Shown here piece by piece: positions 1-7,313 of a stretch of DNA of 11,254 nt (its first letter is position 1; each line of letters begins with the position of its first letter). The notes under the pieces are model-generated. The model was not told where the DNA came from. It made no database searches and saw only the letters and a list, made by a program, of their open reading frames with translations. The DNA lies in contig WELB01000095.1 of assembly GCA_009602725.1 (NCBI GenBank), positions 1 to 11,254 of the forward strand, given 5' to 3'. The stretch is from Spirogloea muscicola. Taxonomy: Eukaryota; Streptophyta; Zygnematophyceae; Spirogloeales; Spirogloeaceae. Made by a program: the position numbers and the translations under genes.

Positions 1-117
1 CAGGCTGCCGCCGCGCCAGCATCCGCGGCGGAGGCGTGCTCGGCAGCTCACCAGGACCTCGGGCGCGGCATCGCCGCCGCCGTCGCCGCCGGGCTCCGCC
101 TTGCCGTTGTTGGCCAT
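1..117 (-). CDS. 5' end of a divergent protein-coding gene (partial, runs off the left edge)
   Basis: Reading leftwards, an ATG at 117-115 opens a 22-codon Gly/Ala-rich stretch starting MANNGKAEPGGDGGGD. A good splice donor (CTG|GTGAGC) then falls at 52/51, so exon 1 is probably 117-52, in phase 0. The frame also stays open to the window edge if no intron is used. The start faces away from the F-box/LRR gene at 458, and the roughly 340 bp between them fit a shared promoter. The peptide is low-complexity and too short to assign a function. The call rests on the start context, the donor and the gene arrangement, so it is moderate at best. Confidence 0.42.
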   Translation of the reverse strand, partial: MANNGKAEPGGDGGGDAAPEVLVSCRARLRRGCWRGGSL

Positions 118-457
118 AGGAGCAGCCGGCGGCCCTGCCGCGGCAAGCCGAACCGGCTCTCGCAGGGGCTCTCCCGGCACCTTTGGCGGCGGGTTCGCAG
201 CGCCTCTATCGGCGGTCCTCGCGGCGGCTCTGGCGGCGGCTTTCACGGCCGCTCAGGCGGCTCCTATGCGGCGGCTATGGCGGCGGCGGAGTCTCACGTG
301 GCAGCGCCAAGTGGCGGGTGCTGACGTGGCAGGGGTGCGGGGAGATTAGGGCGTGGCACACTACATTTAGGGCGCGCTGCGTTTTAGGGTCTGGACGGCC
401 GCCATTGCCGCCGCCGTTGCCGCCGCCGCCGCCGCGCGCGGGGCGGCGCCGCTCGCC
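118..457. promoter_or_regulatory. GC-rich intergenic region, likely bidirectional promoter, with G-box-like sites
   Basis: This stretch separates two outward-facing starts (117 minus, 458 plus). It contains a palindromic CACGTG at 295-300 (context CTCACGTGGCA) and TGACGTGGC at 322-330. Both are ACGT-core sites of the type bound by plant bZIP/bHLH factors. GGC/GCC trinucleotide runs dominate 180-290 and 397-437. No TATA-like box is evident. The regulatory role is inferred from position and motifs; no transcription start can be read from the sequence. Confidence 0.4.
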
Positions 458-1540
458 ATGGCGTCCATGGCGGAGTACTTGAAGCGCTACGCCAGCGCCG
501 GCGGCGCTNGGTGTGTCGCCGGTGGCGCCGCCTGGCCACAGCCGCCACCACGCGCGTCTCGCTCCAGGACTGGCCGCGCCGTGCCGGCGGCCCGGCCAAG
601 CCCCCGGCGCTCGGCCCCACGCTGGCCGCCACCTTCCCGGCTCTCACGCACCTCAGCCTCCGCCTCGACTTCCTACCATGCCGCCGCCACCCCAGCGACC
701 TCCGCCTCCTGTCGGCCATCTCGACGCTCACCGACTTGCGAGTCGAGCTGACGCTGAACCCCGATTGGCCCACAGTTGAGGAAGCGGACCTGCAGTGCAC
801 CTTCCAAGCTCTATGCACGCTGCGCAGCTCAGTCCGTGCGCTCGGACTGCACCACACGGGACACGCCGTGCCCCTCGCCGATGTCGCCTGTCTCACAGCA
901 CTGGAGAGCCTCGCACTGACCGAGACGCTGGCTTCCGGTATGTGCTTCCTGCTGCCACGCGCTGCTGGAAATCTTGCTGGGTCCGGAACTGGTACCGCCC
1001 GACTAGGAGTTCTGCATCCAGTCAAGGGTGACCGAATCTGACGCCAATCACCTCTCGTCCACTGCAGACGCAGACGTATACACCATCGCTGTTGCTTGCC
1101 GGCGGGTCACGGAGCTCGAATTATGGCCGACCGTCAATGATTGGAGGGCTTCACTAATCACTGACGCTGCCTTGCAGTCAGTCGCCCCACATATGCCCCA
1201 ACTTCGCAGAATCCGCCTGCAAGGCTGCCGCGGTGTCACGGACGATGGCATCAGGCAGTTGGCCCTGGCTTGCCGGCTCCTGCGGGACGTCGGCCTGCAC
1301 GATTGCGGGAGGCTTACTGTGGAGTCTGCCCACTCTGTTGTCGTGGCGTGCTCTGAGCTGAGGAGGCTGCGCTTCCATCACGGCTGCCACCATCAGTGGC
1401 TACGGCGCATGCAGACCGAGGACACTGACATATCACGTTTGGAAGTGGTGGAGTGGTGCACACCCAGAGAATTTGCAGAGTGGAGAGTCCCCACTCGATT
1501 GGGTCGAAAGCGTGACGACCTATCGCGTCTATCAATCTGA
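458..1540 (+). CDS. F-box/LRR (CC-type leucine-rich repeat) protein, two exons, broken at an N
   Basis: Likely substrate receptor of an SCF ubiquitin ligase: the F-box would bind Skp1 and the LRRs the target. Exon 1 (458-937) starts in a strong ccATGG context with MASMAEYLKRYASAGGA. After the N at 509 the coding frame changes and begins VCRRWRRLA, which looks like the C-terminal end of an F-box. LRR units follow (LTHLSLRLDF, LESLALTETL). Removing the intron 938-1067 joins codon G|AC (Asp) and continues in frame into exon 2 (1068-1540). Exon 2 carries VTELELW, LRRIRLQGCRGVTDDGI (about 1202-1252), LRDVGLHDCGRLT and LRRLRFHHGC, then stops at 1538-1540. The L-x-x-L-x-L ... C ... (V/L)TD pattern is the CC-type LRR of AMN1/FBXL-like proteins. 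With about 300 residues it is short for the family. The first half of the F-box is missing, probably an assembly gap reduced to one N. Family call firm; exact start uncertain. Confidence 0.82.
938..1067 (+). other. spliceosomal intron of the F-box/LRR gene
   Basis: The donor G|GTATGT at 937/938 and the acceptor CCACTGCAG|A at 1067/1068 bound a 130-bp insert. It carries in-frame stops in both flanking frames (1039-1041 upstream frame). Splicing it out fuses two LRR-coding frames in the middle of a repeat (TETLAS-D-ADVYTIAVACRRVTELEL). This is strong internal evidence that the junction is real. Confidence 0.85.
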
Positions 1541-2447
1541 CTGTCACTCTGAGCACTCTGGTTGAGATGAATCGAGGCTCGAGCAGTTCGCTCATCTATT
1601 CATTGGGTTCATGACTCCAGCGTTGCCTGCATAGCGTAATGCCCAGGTTTTTATGATCAATGCGTGCATGCATAGCGCTTCCTTCACTGCATGACATTCA
1701 GCAGAAAGACTTTGATGTCGGTGTTGAGAGTCTTTGATCAGAGTGAAGCCACTGAAGGGTAGCACGATTGTCCAGAAAGCATCCAGCATACAAGCACACG
1801 GATGCCTCTCGACGGCAGTTCTCATTAGGGGAAAGTCGGTGGGGCCCAACAATGTAAGTCCTTGGTATGGCAATATGTAGAAGCTGTGCGTCTCTTGCCA
1901 CAGATATCAGAGCCACAATGGCTGCAAGATTGCTGACGGTCGATCTGCCACTGAAGGTGGAGAGTAATTGGGCTCGATGCGTGGGCTGTAAGGAGCCAGC
2001 CTGAAATTAGGGACCGGGAGGGGACAGGATGGACAGTCAAAGATGACATCCGTGGAGTCTGGCTCAATGAAAGTACTAGCCATCTACTGAATGCCGCGCC
2101 GAGAGGAGAGAATCGAAGAGCTCTTGCTGGCACTCGCTTGATTCTGGTCTGTTCTTGTCTGGCTATCTGATTCTCCAATCATGAAAATTTCTTTCACTCT
2201 CTACATTTTACATTCTGACGCGGATTCTTCTTCTAGCAGAGCTCTTACTCGTCAATCTAAAATTACAGAGCTCGAAGAAGATGAAGAGTCGGAGGACCCA
2301 GCGGGCCCATCTGTCAATGGTGGACAGCGCAGCAGCGGACCTCAGGCGCTCGGCAATGGCCGTAGAAGAGTCTGGAGACACACGGGCCAGCTGAGAGCGG
2401 CTAGTCCTGCTGCACAAAGAGTGAAGTGCTCTTCCACCGAAATTAGA
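1541..2447. other. 3' flank of the F-box/LRR gene; no gene recognised
   Basis: About 900 bp follow the stop codon. Open frames on both strands (for example 1825-2178 minus and 2181-2522 plus) show no family motif, and their composition gives no coding support. The beginning is probably the 3' UTR. At 1984-2001 a sequence GGCTG...CAGCC followed by GGATGGACA resembles a decayed member of the hairpin family found further right. Nothing else could be supported. Confidence 0.5.
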
Positions 2448-2604
2448 GGCTGGGAAAGGCCAGCCCGAAAAGAATGGACAGGGGTCCAAAGAGCCAAAAG
2501 GTGCCTAAAACCACACAGCTAGGTACGAGAGTACCGCAGATGGAAGATAACTACCACGAGTGAGCAGCAGCAAGTCGGAGTAAGTCGCAGCTGGGAAAGA
2601 GGCA
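2448..2604 (-). mobile_element. non-LTR retroelement copy A: C-terminal tail and 3' hairpin (5'-truncated)
   Basis: Read on the minus strand, 2604 downwards encodes SFPAATYSDLLLLTRG. This matches the end of the ORF in copies B, C and E. The normal TAC-TGA ending is lost here: a small indel changes it to AGTTAT and the frame runs on. The 3' hairpin (2448-2466, GGCTGGGAAAGGCCAGCC on plus) and the TGTCCATTCTTTT box lie downstream. The whole block aligns with 10757-10915, including the stretch around CACGAGTGAGCAGCAGCAAG. Upstream (above about 2610) similarity to the other copies disappears, so the 5' part is absent or diverged. Confidence 0.75.
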
Positions 2605-2866
2605 CGCCTCACGAAGGGGCTCACGTGGTACTGCCGGCTGGCCTTGGGGCTGCAATTGGCAGGATGCCAGGATCTGAGCGGCCTGAATACCGGCATGCTG
2701 ACAACCGGTTAGCGCGACACTCCAGCAGGGTCCGCTGCCCCGGAGGACGTGCAGCTGCCACGCCCGCCGGTGACCAGCGGCCCGGAATGCAAGCGCGGCC
2801 AGATTGACTGGTGGCTGGGAGAGGCCAGCCCAAATGGAATGGACAAGGACAGAAGGCCCGGAATGT
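2605..2866. other. interval between oppositely oriented retroelement ends, with one hairpin
   Basis: This is GC-rich DNA without a recognised gene. The frame 2625-2807 (plus) has no motif. At 2813-2831 a GGCTGG GAGAGG CCAGCC hairpin followed by AATGGACAAGG is a minus-sense copy of the retroelement 3' hairpin. It sits only about 36 bp from the plus-sense copy B, so two insertions in opposite directions meet near 2860. Confidence 0.6.
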
Positions 2867-3050
2867 GGCTCTGGCCAGGGGACGTCCTTCCAGGAACATA
2901 GCCTCTCTGACCTGCGACTGCTTAGCAGGGGTTACTGAGTAGTTAGTAGCTGCTTTGTTTCTTCTTGTGTGCTTCTTGTACTCTGCTCATTCTTTTTTGG
3001 GCTGGCTGTTCCAGCGCCTATCCTCGGTTGGCGAGCTCGTTCTTCCGGAA
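2867..3050 (+). mobile_element. non-LTR retroelement copy B: last 23 codons plus 3' region
   Basis: Bases 2867-2938 encode GSGQGTSFQEHS-LSDLRLLSRGY and then TGA. They align without gaps to codons 271-293 of the longer copy C (GSVQGTHFQDPS-ISDLRLLSRNY). After the stop both copies share TAGTAGCTGCTTTGTT-type sequence, a T-run, the GGGCTGG...CCAGC hairpin (2999-3017) and the following CTATC...GAGCTC stretch. Homology fades at about 3050. It is a 5'-truncated insertion, as target-primed reverse transcription often leaves. Confidence 0.85.
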
Positions 3051-3255
3051 TGCCTGCTCGCAGGATGGCGGGCAGCGGGACAATTTTGGGCCCGGGGTGG
3101 TTTGACGAATCACATCCGTGGGCTATTGTCCGAGGGGCGCCAGGCGGCAAGGCGCGCTAAGGGGATAAGGATGAAAGGAGGCCAACTTAAGCCAACACAC
3201 TGTTCAGGCCAGAACTAGTGCAAATACCAGCGGGGCTACATACAGCGGAAGCCAA
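3051..3255. other. unassigned spacer between retroelement copies
   Basis: No gene is supported. The overlapping short frames here disagree with one another and show no motif. GGATAAGGATGAAAGGAGGCC at 3163-3183 is nearly repeated at 11107-11127, just before the terminal A tract. This short dispersed repeat is of unknown origin. Confidence 0.4.
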
Positions 3256-4137
3256 ATGTTCCAAATGGGGCCCCAGGTAACAGACGGCAAACTGCCCGCG
3301 GGAAGCTGGGCCCCTCGCGGCACGGGCACTGCGGCTCCCCCTCGGCTCTTTCTCCCCCTTTGTAGCTGCTCACCTAAACCGCTCTTAGGCCCCTCTGCCG
3401 TCCACCGGCTCCTGGGGCTGCCGCCTCCATGCCTCCAGGGCGTGCGTCAATGCCAGTGTGGCGAGCGAGGGGCCGAGCCTGGCGAGCTGGCTGCTCACGT
3501 CCTGCGCTGTTCCCACGGCGGCGAGAGGACGGCGGCCCACGACCGCCTCCGGGACGCGATGCACGGCATCCTGGTAGAGGCTGGTTTCGCGGTGGCAGCG
3601 GAGCACTCCAGCGTCATGCCGCTCCAGGAAAGGGCCGACGGTCTCCACGCTCGTCGCGTCGACCTGGTGGCCACCACACAGGCCGGCGGGCCACGTCTGC
3701 TTCTGGACGTGGTGACTACCGACGCATTCGACCGCTCCCACCCAGCCCAGTCTGCCACCAAGGCTGGGTATGCGGTCGCCTGCGCCGCTCGGGCAAAAGA
3801 GATCAAGTACGCCGACCATCCGCCGGAAGACGAGTTCTTCCCGTTGGCAATTGACATCCATGGGGCACTGGGCGCTCGGTGGCTTGAGCTACTTAACCAG
3901 CTCGCCCGCCACGCAATCGCCCGTCGCTTCCAGGGTGAACCGGTAGACTTTCCTGCAGCCGAGTCGCTGGCGCAAGTGTATCGCATGCGCTTGGCCGTCT
4001 CGCTGCAGAGGTCCATGGCCCGTGCGCTGCACCTTCGTGCCGGAAGAGCCCTAGCTGCTGCCTCTGGCTCTGTCCAGGGGACCCACTTCCAGGACCCTAG
4101 CATCTCTGATCTGCGGCTGCTCAGCAGGAATTACTGA
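3256..4137 (+). CDS. non-LTR retroelement copy C: C-terminal zinc knuckle and restriction-like endonuclease-type domain (5'-truncated ORF2)
   Basis: An open frame of 293 codons; clear homology starts near codon 46 (SAVHRLLGLPPP). It is the end of a retrotransposon polyprotein of the kind that nicks DNA and primes reverse transcription on the nick. Codons 66-85 give a zinc knuckle (C66-x-C68 ... H81-x3-C85). R91..H95-D96 follows, then R134-V-D136, D151-V and K181..K184-Y185. These sit in the same order as the CCHC, RHD, K/R-P-D, D-V and K..KY signatures of R2-like restriction-like endonucleases. The reverse transcriptase is missing upstream, so this ATG is not the original start; codons 1-45 read through unrelated or 3'-region sequence. 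The frame has no stops, so this is the youngest or best-preserved copy. It ends SDLRLLSRNY-TGA and is followed by its 3' hairpins. Clade assignment (R2, CRE, NeSL or Dualen type) is not possible from this part alone. Confidence 0.8.
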   Translation: MFQMGPQVTDGKLPAGSWAPRGTGTAAPPRLFLPLCSCSPKPLLGPSAVHRLLGLPPPCLQGVRQCQCGERGAEPGELAAHVLRCSHGGERTAAHDRLRDAMHGILVEAGFAVAAEHSSVMPLQERADGLHARRVDLVATTQAGGPRLLLDVVTTDAFDRSHPAQSATKAGYAVACAARAKEIKYADHPPEDEFFPLAIDIHGALGARWLELLNQLARHAIARRFQGEPVDFPAAESLAQVYRMRLAVSLQRSMARALHLRAGRALAAASGSVQGTHFQDPSISDLRLLSRNY

Positions 4138-4497
4138 GTCATTCGTAGCTGCTTTGTTACTTCTTGTGCTTACTTTTCTTAGCGCTTACCCTGGCTCCCT
4201 TCTCGTCCTTTGTCCCTTCTTTTTTGGGCTGGCTGGTCCAGCCCCTATCTCAATGGTCGAGCTCTTCCCTTCTGAACCTTTGTGAATTCTTTTTGGGCTG
4301 GCTTTTCGCAGCCCTTGCCCCCATTGCGAGTGCCACTTCTTCTCTGTTTTGGGCTGACTTCTCCCAGCCAGCAGTCAATTCGGCCGCGCTTTTCTCTCTT
4401 TGTAGCTGCTCAACGCTCTTAGGCCCCTTCGAACCTTTGTCAGTTCTTTGGGCTGGCTTTTCGCAGCCCTTGCCCCCATTGGGAGTACCACTTCTTC
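4138..4497 (+). repeat. retroelement 3' region with four successive small hairpins
   Basis: Four hairpins follow the copy C stop. H4 at 4226-4244 has a 7-bp stem (GGGCTGG/CCAGCCC, loop CTGGT). H5 at 4295-4314 has a 6-bp stem (GGGCTG/CAGCCC). H6 is at 4351-4369. H7 at 4450-4469 has the same sequence as H5. Each is preceded by a T-rich TTCT(T)n. A unit of about 67-69 bp is repeated directly (4274-4342 and 4431-4497). TGTAGCTGCTCA...CGCTCTTAGGCCCCT at 4401-4429 recurs at 3361-3394. The region lies directly after the ORF and is shared in part with copies B and E, so it is 3' UTR-like. By analogy with other non-LTR elements it may be recognised by the element's own reverse transcriptase (inference). 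Confidence 0.75.
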
Positions 4498-4559
4498 CCG
4501 CCCAGGCACTCCTCCCCTCGCCGCCGCACCGCAGCCGCCGCCGCGGCGCCGCAGCCGCC

Positions 4560-5051
4560 ATGGCCGCCGCCGCCTGCGCGCCGCGCTNCGCGCGGCCTGC
4601 TCCTGCCCCCGCCGTCGCCGCGCCTCCGCGGAGCACTCTGCTCCGTGCCCCGGTCGCCACCACCGCGGCCCATGCCGCGCCGCGGAGCCACGCCCTGCGC
4701 CGCCCCCTGCCGGAGGACATGGCGGCCGCGCTCGCGAGGCACGGCCATGCAGCACGCCGGCCGCGACGGCCGCGCCCGCACAATGCTTGCTTGCGCTGTG
4801 AACGGCCTTCCCAGGCAAGCCACGGCCCTTTCCCGTCTTTCCATATGTGCGTTGGCCTTGCGTTGGCCGGCTCCACCTTGCAGTTTGCACTCGCCGCTTG
4901 CGGCCCCCATGTCCTCCCGACTGTGGTGCTGGCAGCCTCGCATATCAAGTGCTTGAAAAGTGTGCAGTACGGCACCAGCCTCTCGACAGCAGCGTTTTGT
5001 GGGCAACCGAAAGCCTCAACTGCGACCGGCCAAGCACAGGGTAAGCCTTAG
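4560..5051 (+). CDS. possible first exon of an unrecognised gene (Ala/Arg/Pro-rich), broken at an N
   Basis: An ATG in an excellent context (gccgccATGG) at 4560 opens a frame to a TAA-free end at 5051, about 163 codons. The N at 4588 falls in codon 10, so the frame beyond it is unsure. Composition is Ala/Arg/Pro-rich (MAAAACAPR, then HALRRPLPEDMAAALARHG), with no known motif. All three frames are open for a long way because the DNA is very GC-rich, so openness is weak evidence. A possible donor (CAG|GTAAGC at about 5039/5040) lies near the end. The 3' third overlaps the left arm of the large palindrome. The first-exon appearance resembles 458-937, but no F-box or LRR is visible. Low confidence that it is a gene. 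Confidence 0.28.
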   Translation: MAAAACAPRXARPAPAPAVAAPPRSTLLRAPVATTAAHAAPRSHALRRPLPEDMAAALARHGHAARRPRRPRPHNACLRCERPSQASHGPFPSFHMCVGLALAGSTLQFALAACGPHVLPTVVLAASHIKCLKSVQYGTSLSTAAFCGQPKASTATGQAQGKP

Positions 5052-6136
5052 GTGCATGAGGACAAGGTGGCAGTGCATGGCCTGCAGGTTGTGCACGACA
5101 TATGGGATGTCTTTACCGGCCTTATCAAGCGGCACAGTAACCAGGACGGCTCACGCATGCCAAGAAAAGCAAGTGCTTGGTGCAGCAGTAAAAGCAAGAC
5201 TACAAGGTGCTACTCTGTGCTGCTCCTTGATTTTGCTCTGAGGCGCGGAGCACTGACCTGGCATGTATGTGGTGCAGGCGGCTGGCCCAGCAGCTGAAAT
5301 GCTGGAAGGTGAGCGATTGTCAGCTTCTGTAGTCCTGCTCAGGTGTACAGGGAAACCTTGTCAATTCGACCGGATGATGACACAGGCCGTGAAAGTCAGC
5401 AGTGCCTTGGCACCAGCACATGCAGGACCGGCAATTTTCATCCAGGCATTGCCGCAGCGGAGAAGCACGAGAAAGCTTGGGTGCAGTGGCCAGCATGCAT
5501 GCACAGCGTGCGCCCAGTGCCTCACGGGAGGGGTGTGAAGACTCGCCGGAACGATGGCATTCCCAGCGGCTTGTGGACTGAGTCCTCCGCAGCTCAGCGA
5601 TCTGCCGGACTTCCTCCTTCACCTTCCGCTTTTCCACCCGGGCTTTCCTCGCTGCCAGCTGAGACAAGCGGCGGAGCTGGGCAGCGTGCCCAGTCAGGGT
5701 GCTTTGCAGCAGTCAGCGAATGCTGTGGACGCCTACGCAGCAGCAGGCGACAATAAGATACATGCTGCACCAGCAATGACCGCATGCAGCCAATGCAAGA
5801 CAGACAACTGATCATGCAATTACCTGGCGGCAGCATCTGACAGGCCCACTAGCACTCCAGTTGTGACAGATCTCGTCTGCCACCGTCAGGTTATTTGAGG
5901 GAGACATGAAACAACTGCCTAACTACGGTGTAGCAGGCTGCGCCAGCGCTGGTCTTGCTTACCTTGTCGGGTACAAGCTTCCTTCGTAGCGCGCATACAG
6001 CACAGCCTAGGAGAGCAGGGCATTGTACGGCAGACGGTCCTGGCGCGGGGCTTTTATGCAGTTGTGGCAAGGACACCGGCACACTGTGTTTCAGCTTCTA
6101 AGTGTGCCAAGGAGCAGCAGCAATACACGAGGGGCT
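4961..6136 (+). repeat. left arm of a 2.35-kb inverted repeat (palindrome)
   Basis: The arm matches the reverse complement of 6138-7313 along its whole length, with no net length difference: GGCACCAGCC at 4971-4980 pairs with GGCTGGTGCC at 7294-7303, and both are equidistant from 6137. Stretches compared by eye are roughly 75-80% identical, with scattered substitutions and small indels. No known gene was recognised. Minus-strand frames keep several peptide blocks in common with the right arm's plus strand: CPALL, ARCPAPPLVSA, RQIAELRRT, PSREALGA and SPLRQCL. The opposite direction also keeps some (LLRCxGxPCQ). It may therefore derive from a gene or transposon, or be noncoding. Confidence 0.85.
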
Positions 6137-6137
6137 C

Positions 6138-7313
6138 GGGCCCTCGTCTGTTCCTGCGCCTCCCTGGTACACTCAAAGCTGGAGTACCCAAGTGTGCCGG
6201 AGTCGTTGCCACAGCCGCCTGAAAGGCCCGCGCCAAGACCTCCTGCCATGCGGTGCCCTGCACTCCTAGACAGCGCTGCACGCGCTCGATGGAGAAGACT
6301 TGTACACGACGAGGTAAACAAGCGCAGCGCTGAACCAGCCTGCTAACTGTGGTTAGGCAGTATTCACCTGTCTCCCCTCACATGAAGCGACCGTAAGAGA
6401 CGAGCTTTGCCGGGGCTGGAATGCTAGTAGGCCTGGCGGATGGTGCCGACCAGGTCCTTGCAAGCTGAGTCGTCTGTCCTGCACTGGCTGCCTGCACTTA
6501 CTGCTGGTGCTGCATGTTACCTGATCAATGCCAGCTGCTGGAGAAGGGTCCTCAGCATACAATCACCGCTGTAAAGCACCCTGACTGTGCACGTTGCCCA
6601 GCTCCGCCGCTTGTCTCAGCTGCAGCGAGGCAAGCCCAGGTGGAAAGCGGAAGGAGGAAGCCCGGCAAATTGCTGAGCTGCGGAGGACGCTTATCCACAA
6701 GCCGCTGGCAATGCCGTCTTTCCGCGGGTCTTCAAACCCCTCCCGTGAGGCACTGGGCGCAGCTCCACAGCGTGCATCCATGCTGGCCAAGCTTCCTCGT
6801 GCTTCTCCACTACGGCAATGCCTGAATAAACAATATCGGGCCTGCGTGTTGCTGGTCTGAAACCACTGTTGACGCGCACGGGTCGTGCCATTATCGGGTT
6901 GTCTTGACAAGGTCTTCCTGCACACCTGAGCAGGTCCACGAAGAAGCTGTCAATATGCCCCATCTTCCAGTGTTCCAGCTGCTGGCTAGCCGCCTGCACC
7001 ACATACGTGCCAGGTCAGTGCTCCGTACCCCCGCGCAAACATGCCGAGCAGCACACAGTAGCACCTTGTAGTCTTGCTTCCACTGCTGCACCATCCTGTT
7101 ACTTACTTTTTTCAGCGTGCCTCAGTTGTCCTGGTTATGTGCCGCTTGACGAGGCCGGTAAGACGTCCCATAAGTAGTGCGCCACAGGCAATGATTCACT
7201 GCAAACCTCTGACCTCTTGCACCTGAGGCTACTGCTGTGCTTGCCTTGTCGCAAACGAGGCATTTGGTTGGCCACAGAACGCTGCTGCCGAGGGGCTGGT
7301 GCCCAACAGCATA
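6138..7313 (-). repeat. right arm of the 2.35-kb inverted repeat
   Basis: This is the mirror copy of 4961-6136. The centre at 6128-6146 is itself a short imperfect palindrome (CGAGGGGCTCGGGCCCTCG), so there is almost no loop. The outer limit is near 7313: beyond it GTATGCTGTTG still resembles GTGTGCAGTAC of the left arm, then similarity stops. No target-site duplication or terminal motif typical of a known transposon was found. Frames in this arm (for example 6594-6860 plus and 6691-7002 minus) are interrupted and share no family motif I recognise. Confidence 0.85.

Noticed and set aside
345-395. Three TTAGGG-type hits, possible telomere or telo-box sequence
   Set aside because: They are dispersed singly, not in tandem, and match the plant telo-box only partly.
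384-1025. Long minus-strand frame opposite the F-box/LRR exon
   Set aside because: Arg/Ser-rich shadow of GC-rich coding DNA; the plus strand has clear LRR motifs and a consistent splice junction.
1592-2178. Minus-strand frames downstream of the F-box/LRR gene
   Set aside because: No motif, several competing frames, ordinary length by chance.
2181-2522. Plus-strand 113-codon frame
   Set aside because: Its last third runs through the minus-sense hairpin and 3' region of retroelement copy A; no homology recognised in the remainder.
3385-4103. Long minus-strand frames opposite retroelement copy C
   Set aside because: The plus strand holds the zinc knuckle and endonuclease signatures and aligns with copies B and E; the minus frames are shadows.
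2448-4469. Regularly recurring hairpins as a CRISPR array
   Set aside because: Spacing is irregular, both orientations occur, units diverge, and they attach to retroelement tails in a eukaryotic context.
4164-4559. Extension of the 4560 frame upstream to 4164
   Set aside because: This part is the retroelement 3' hairpin region; the frame is open by chance.
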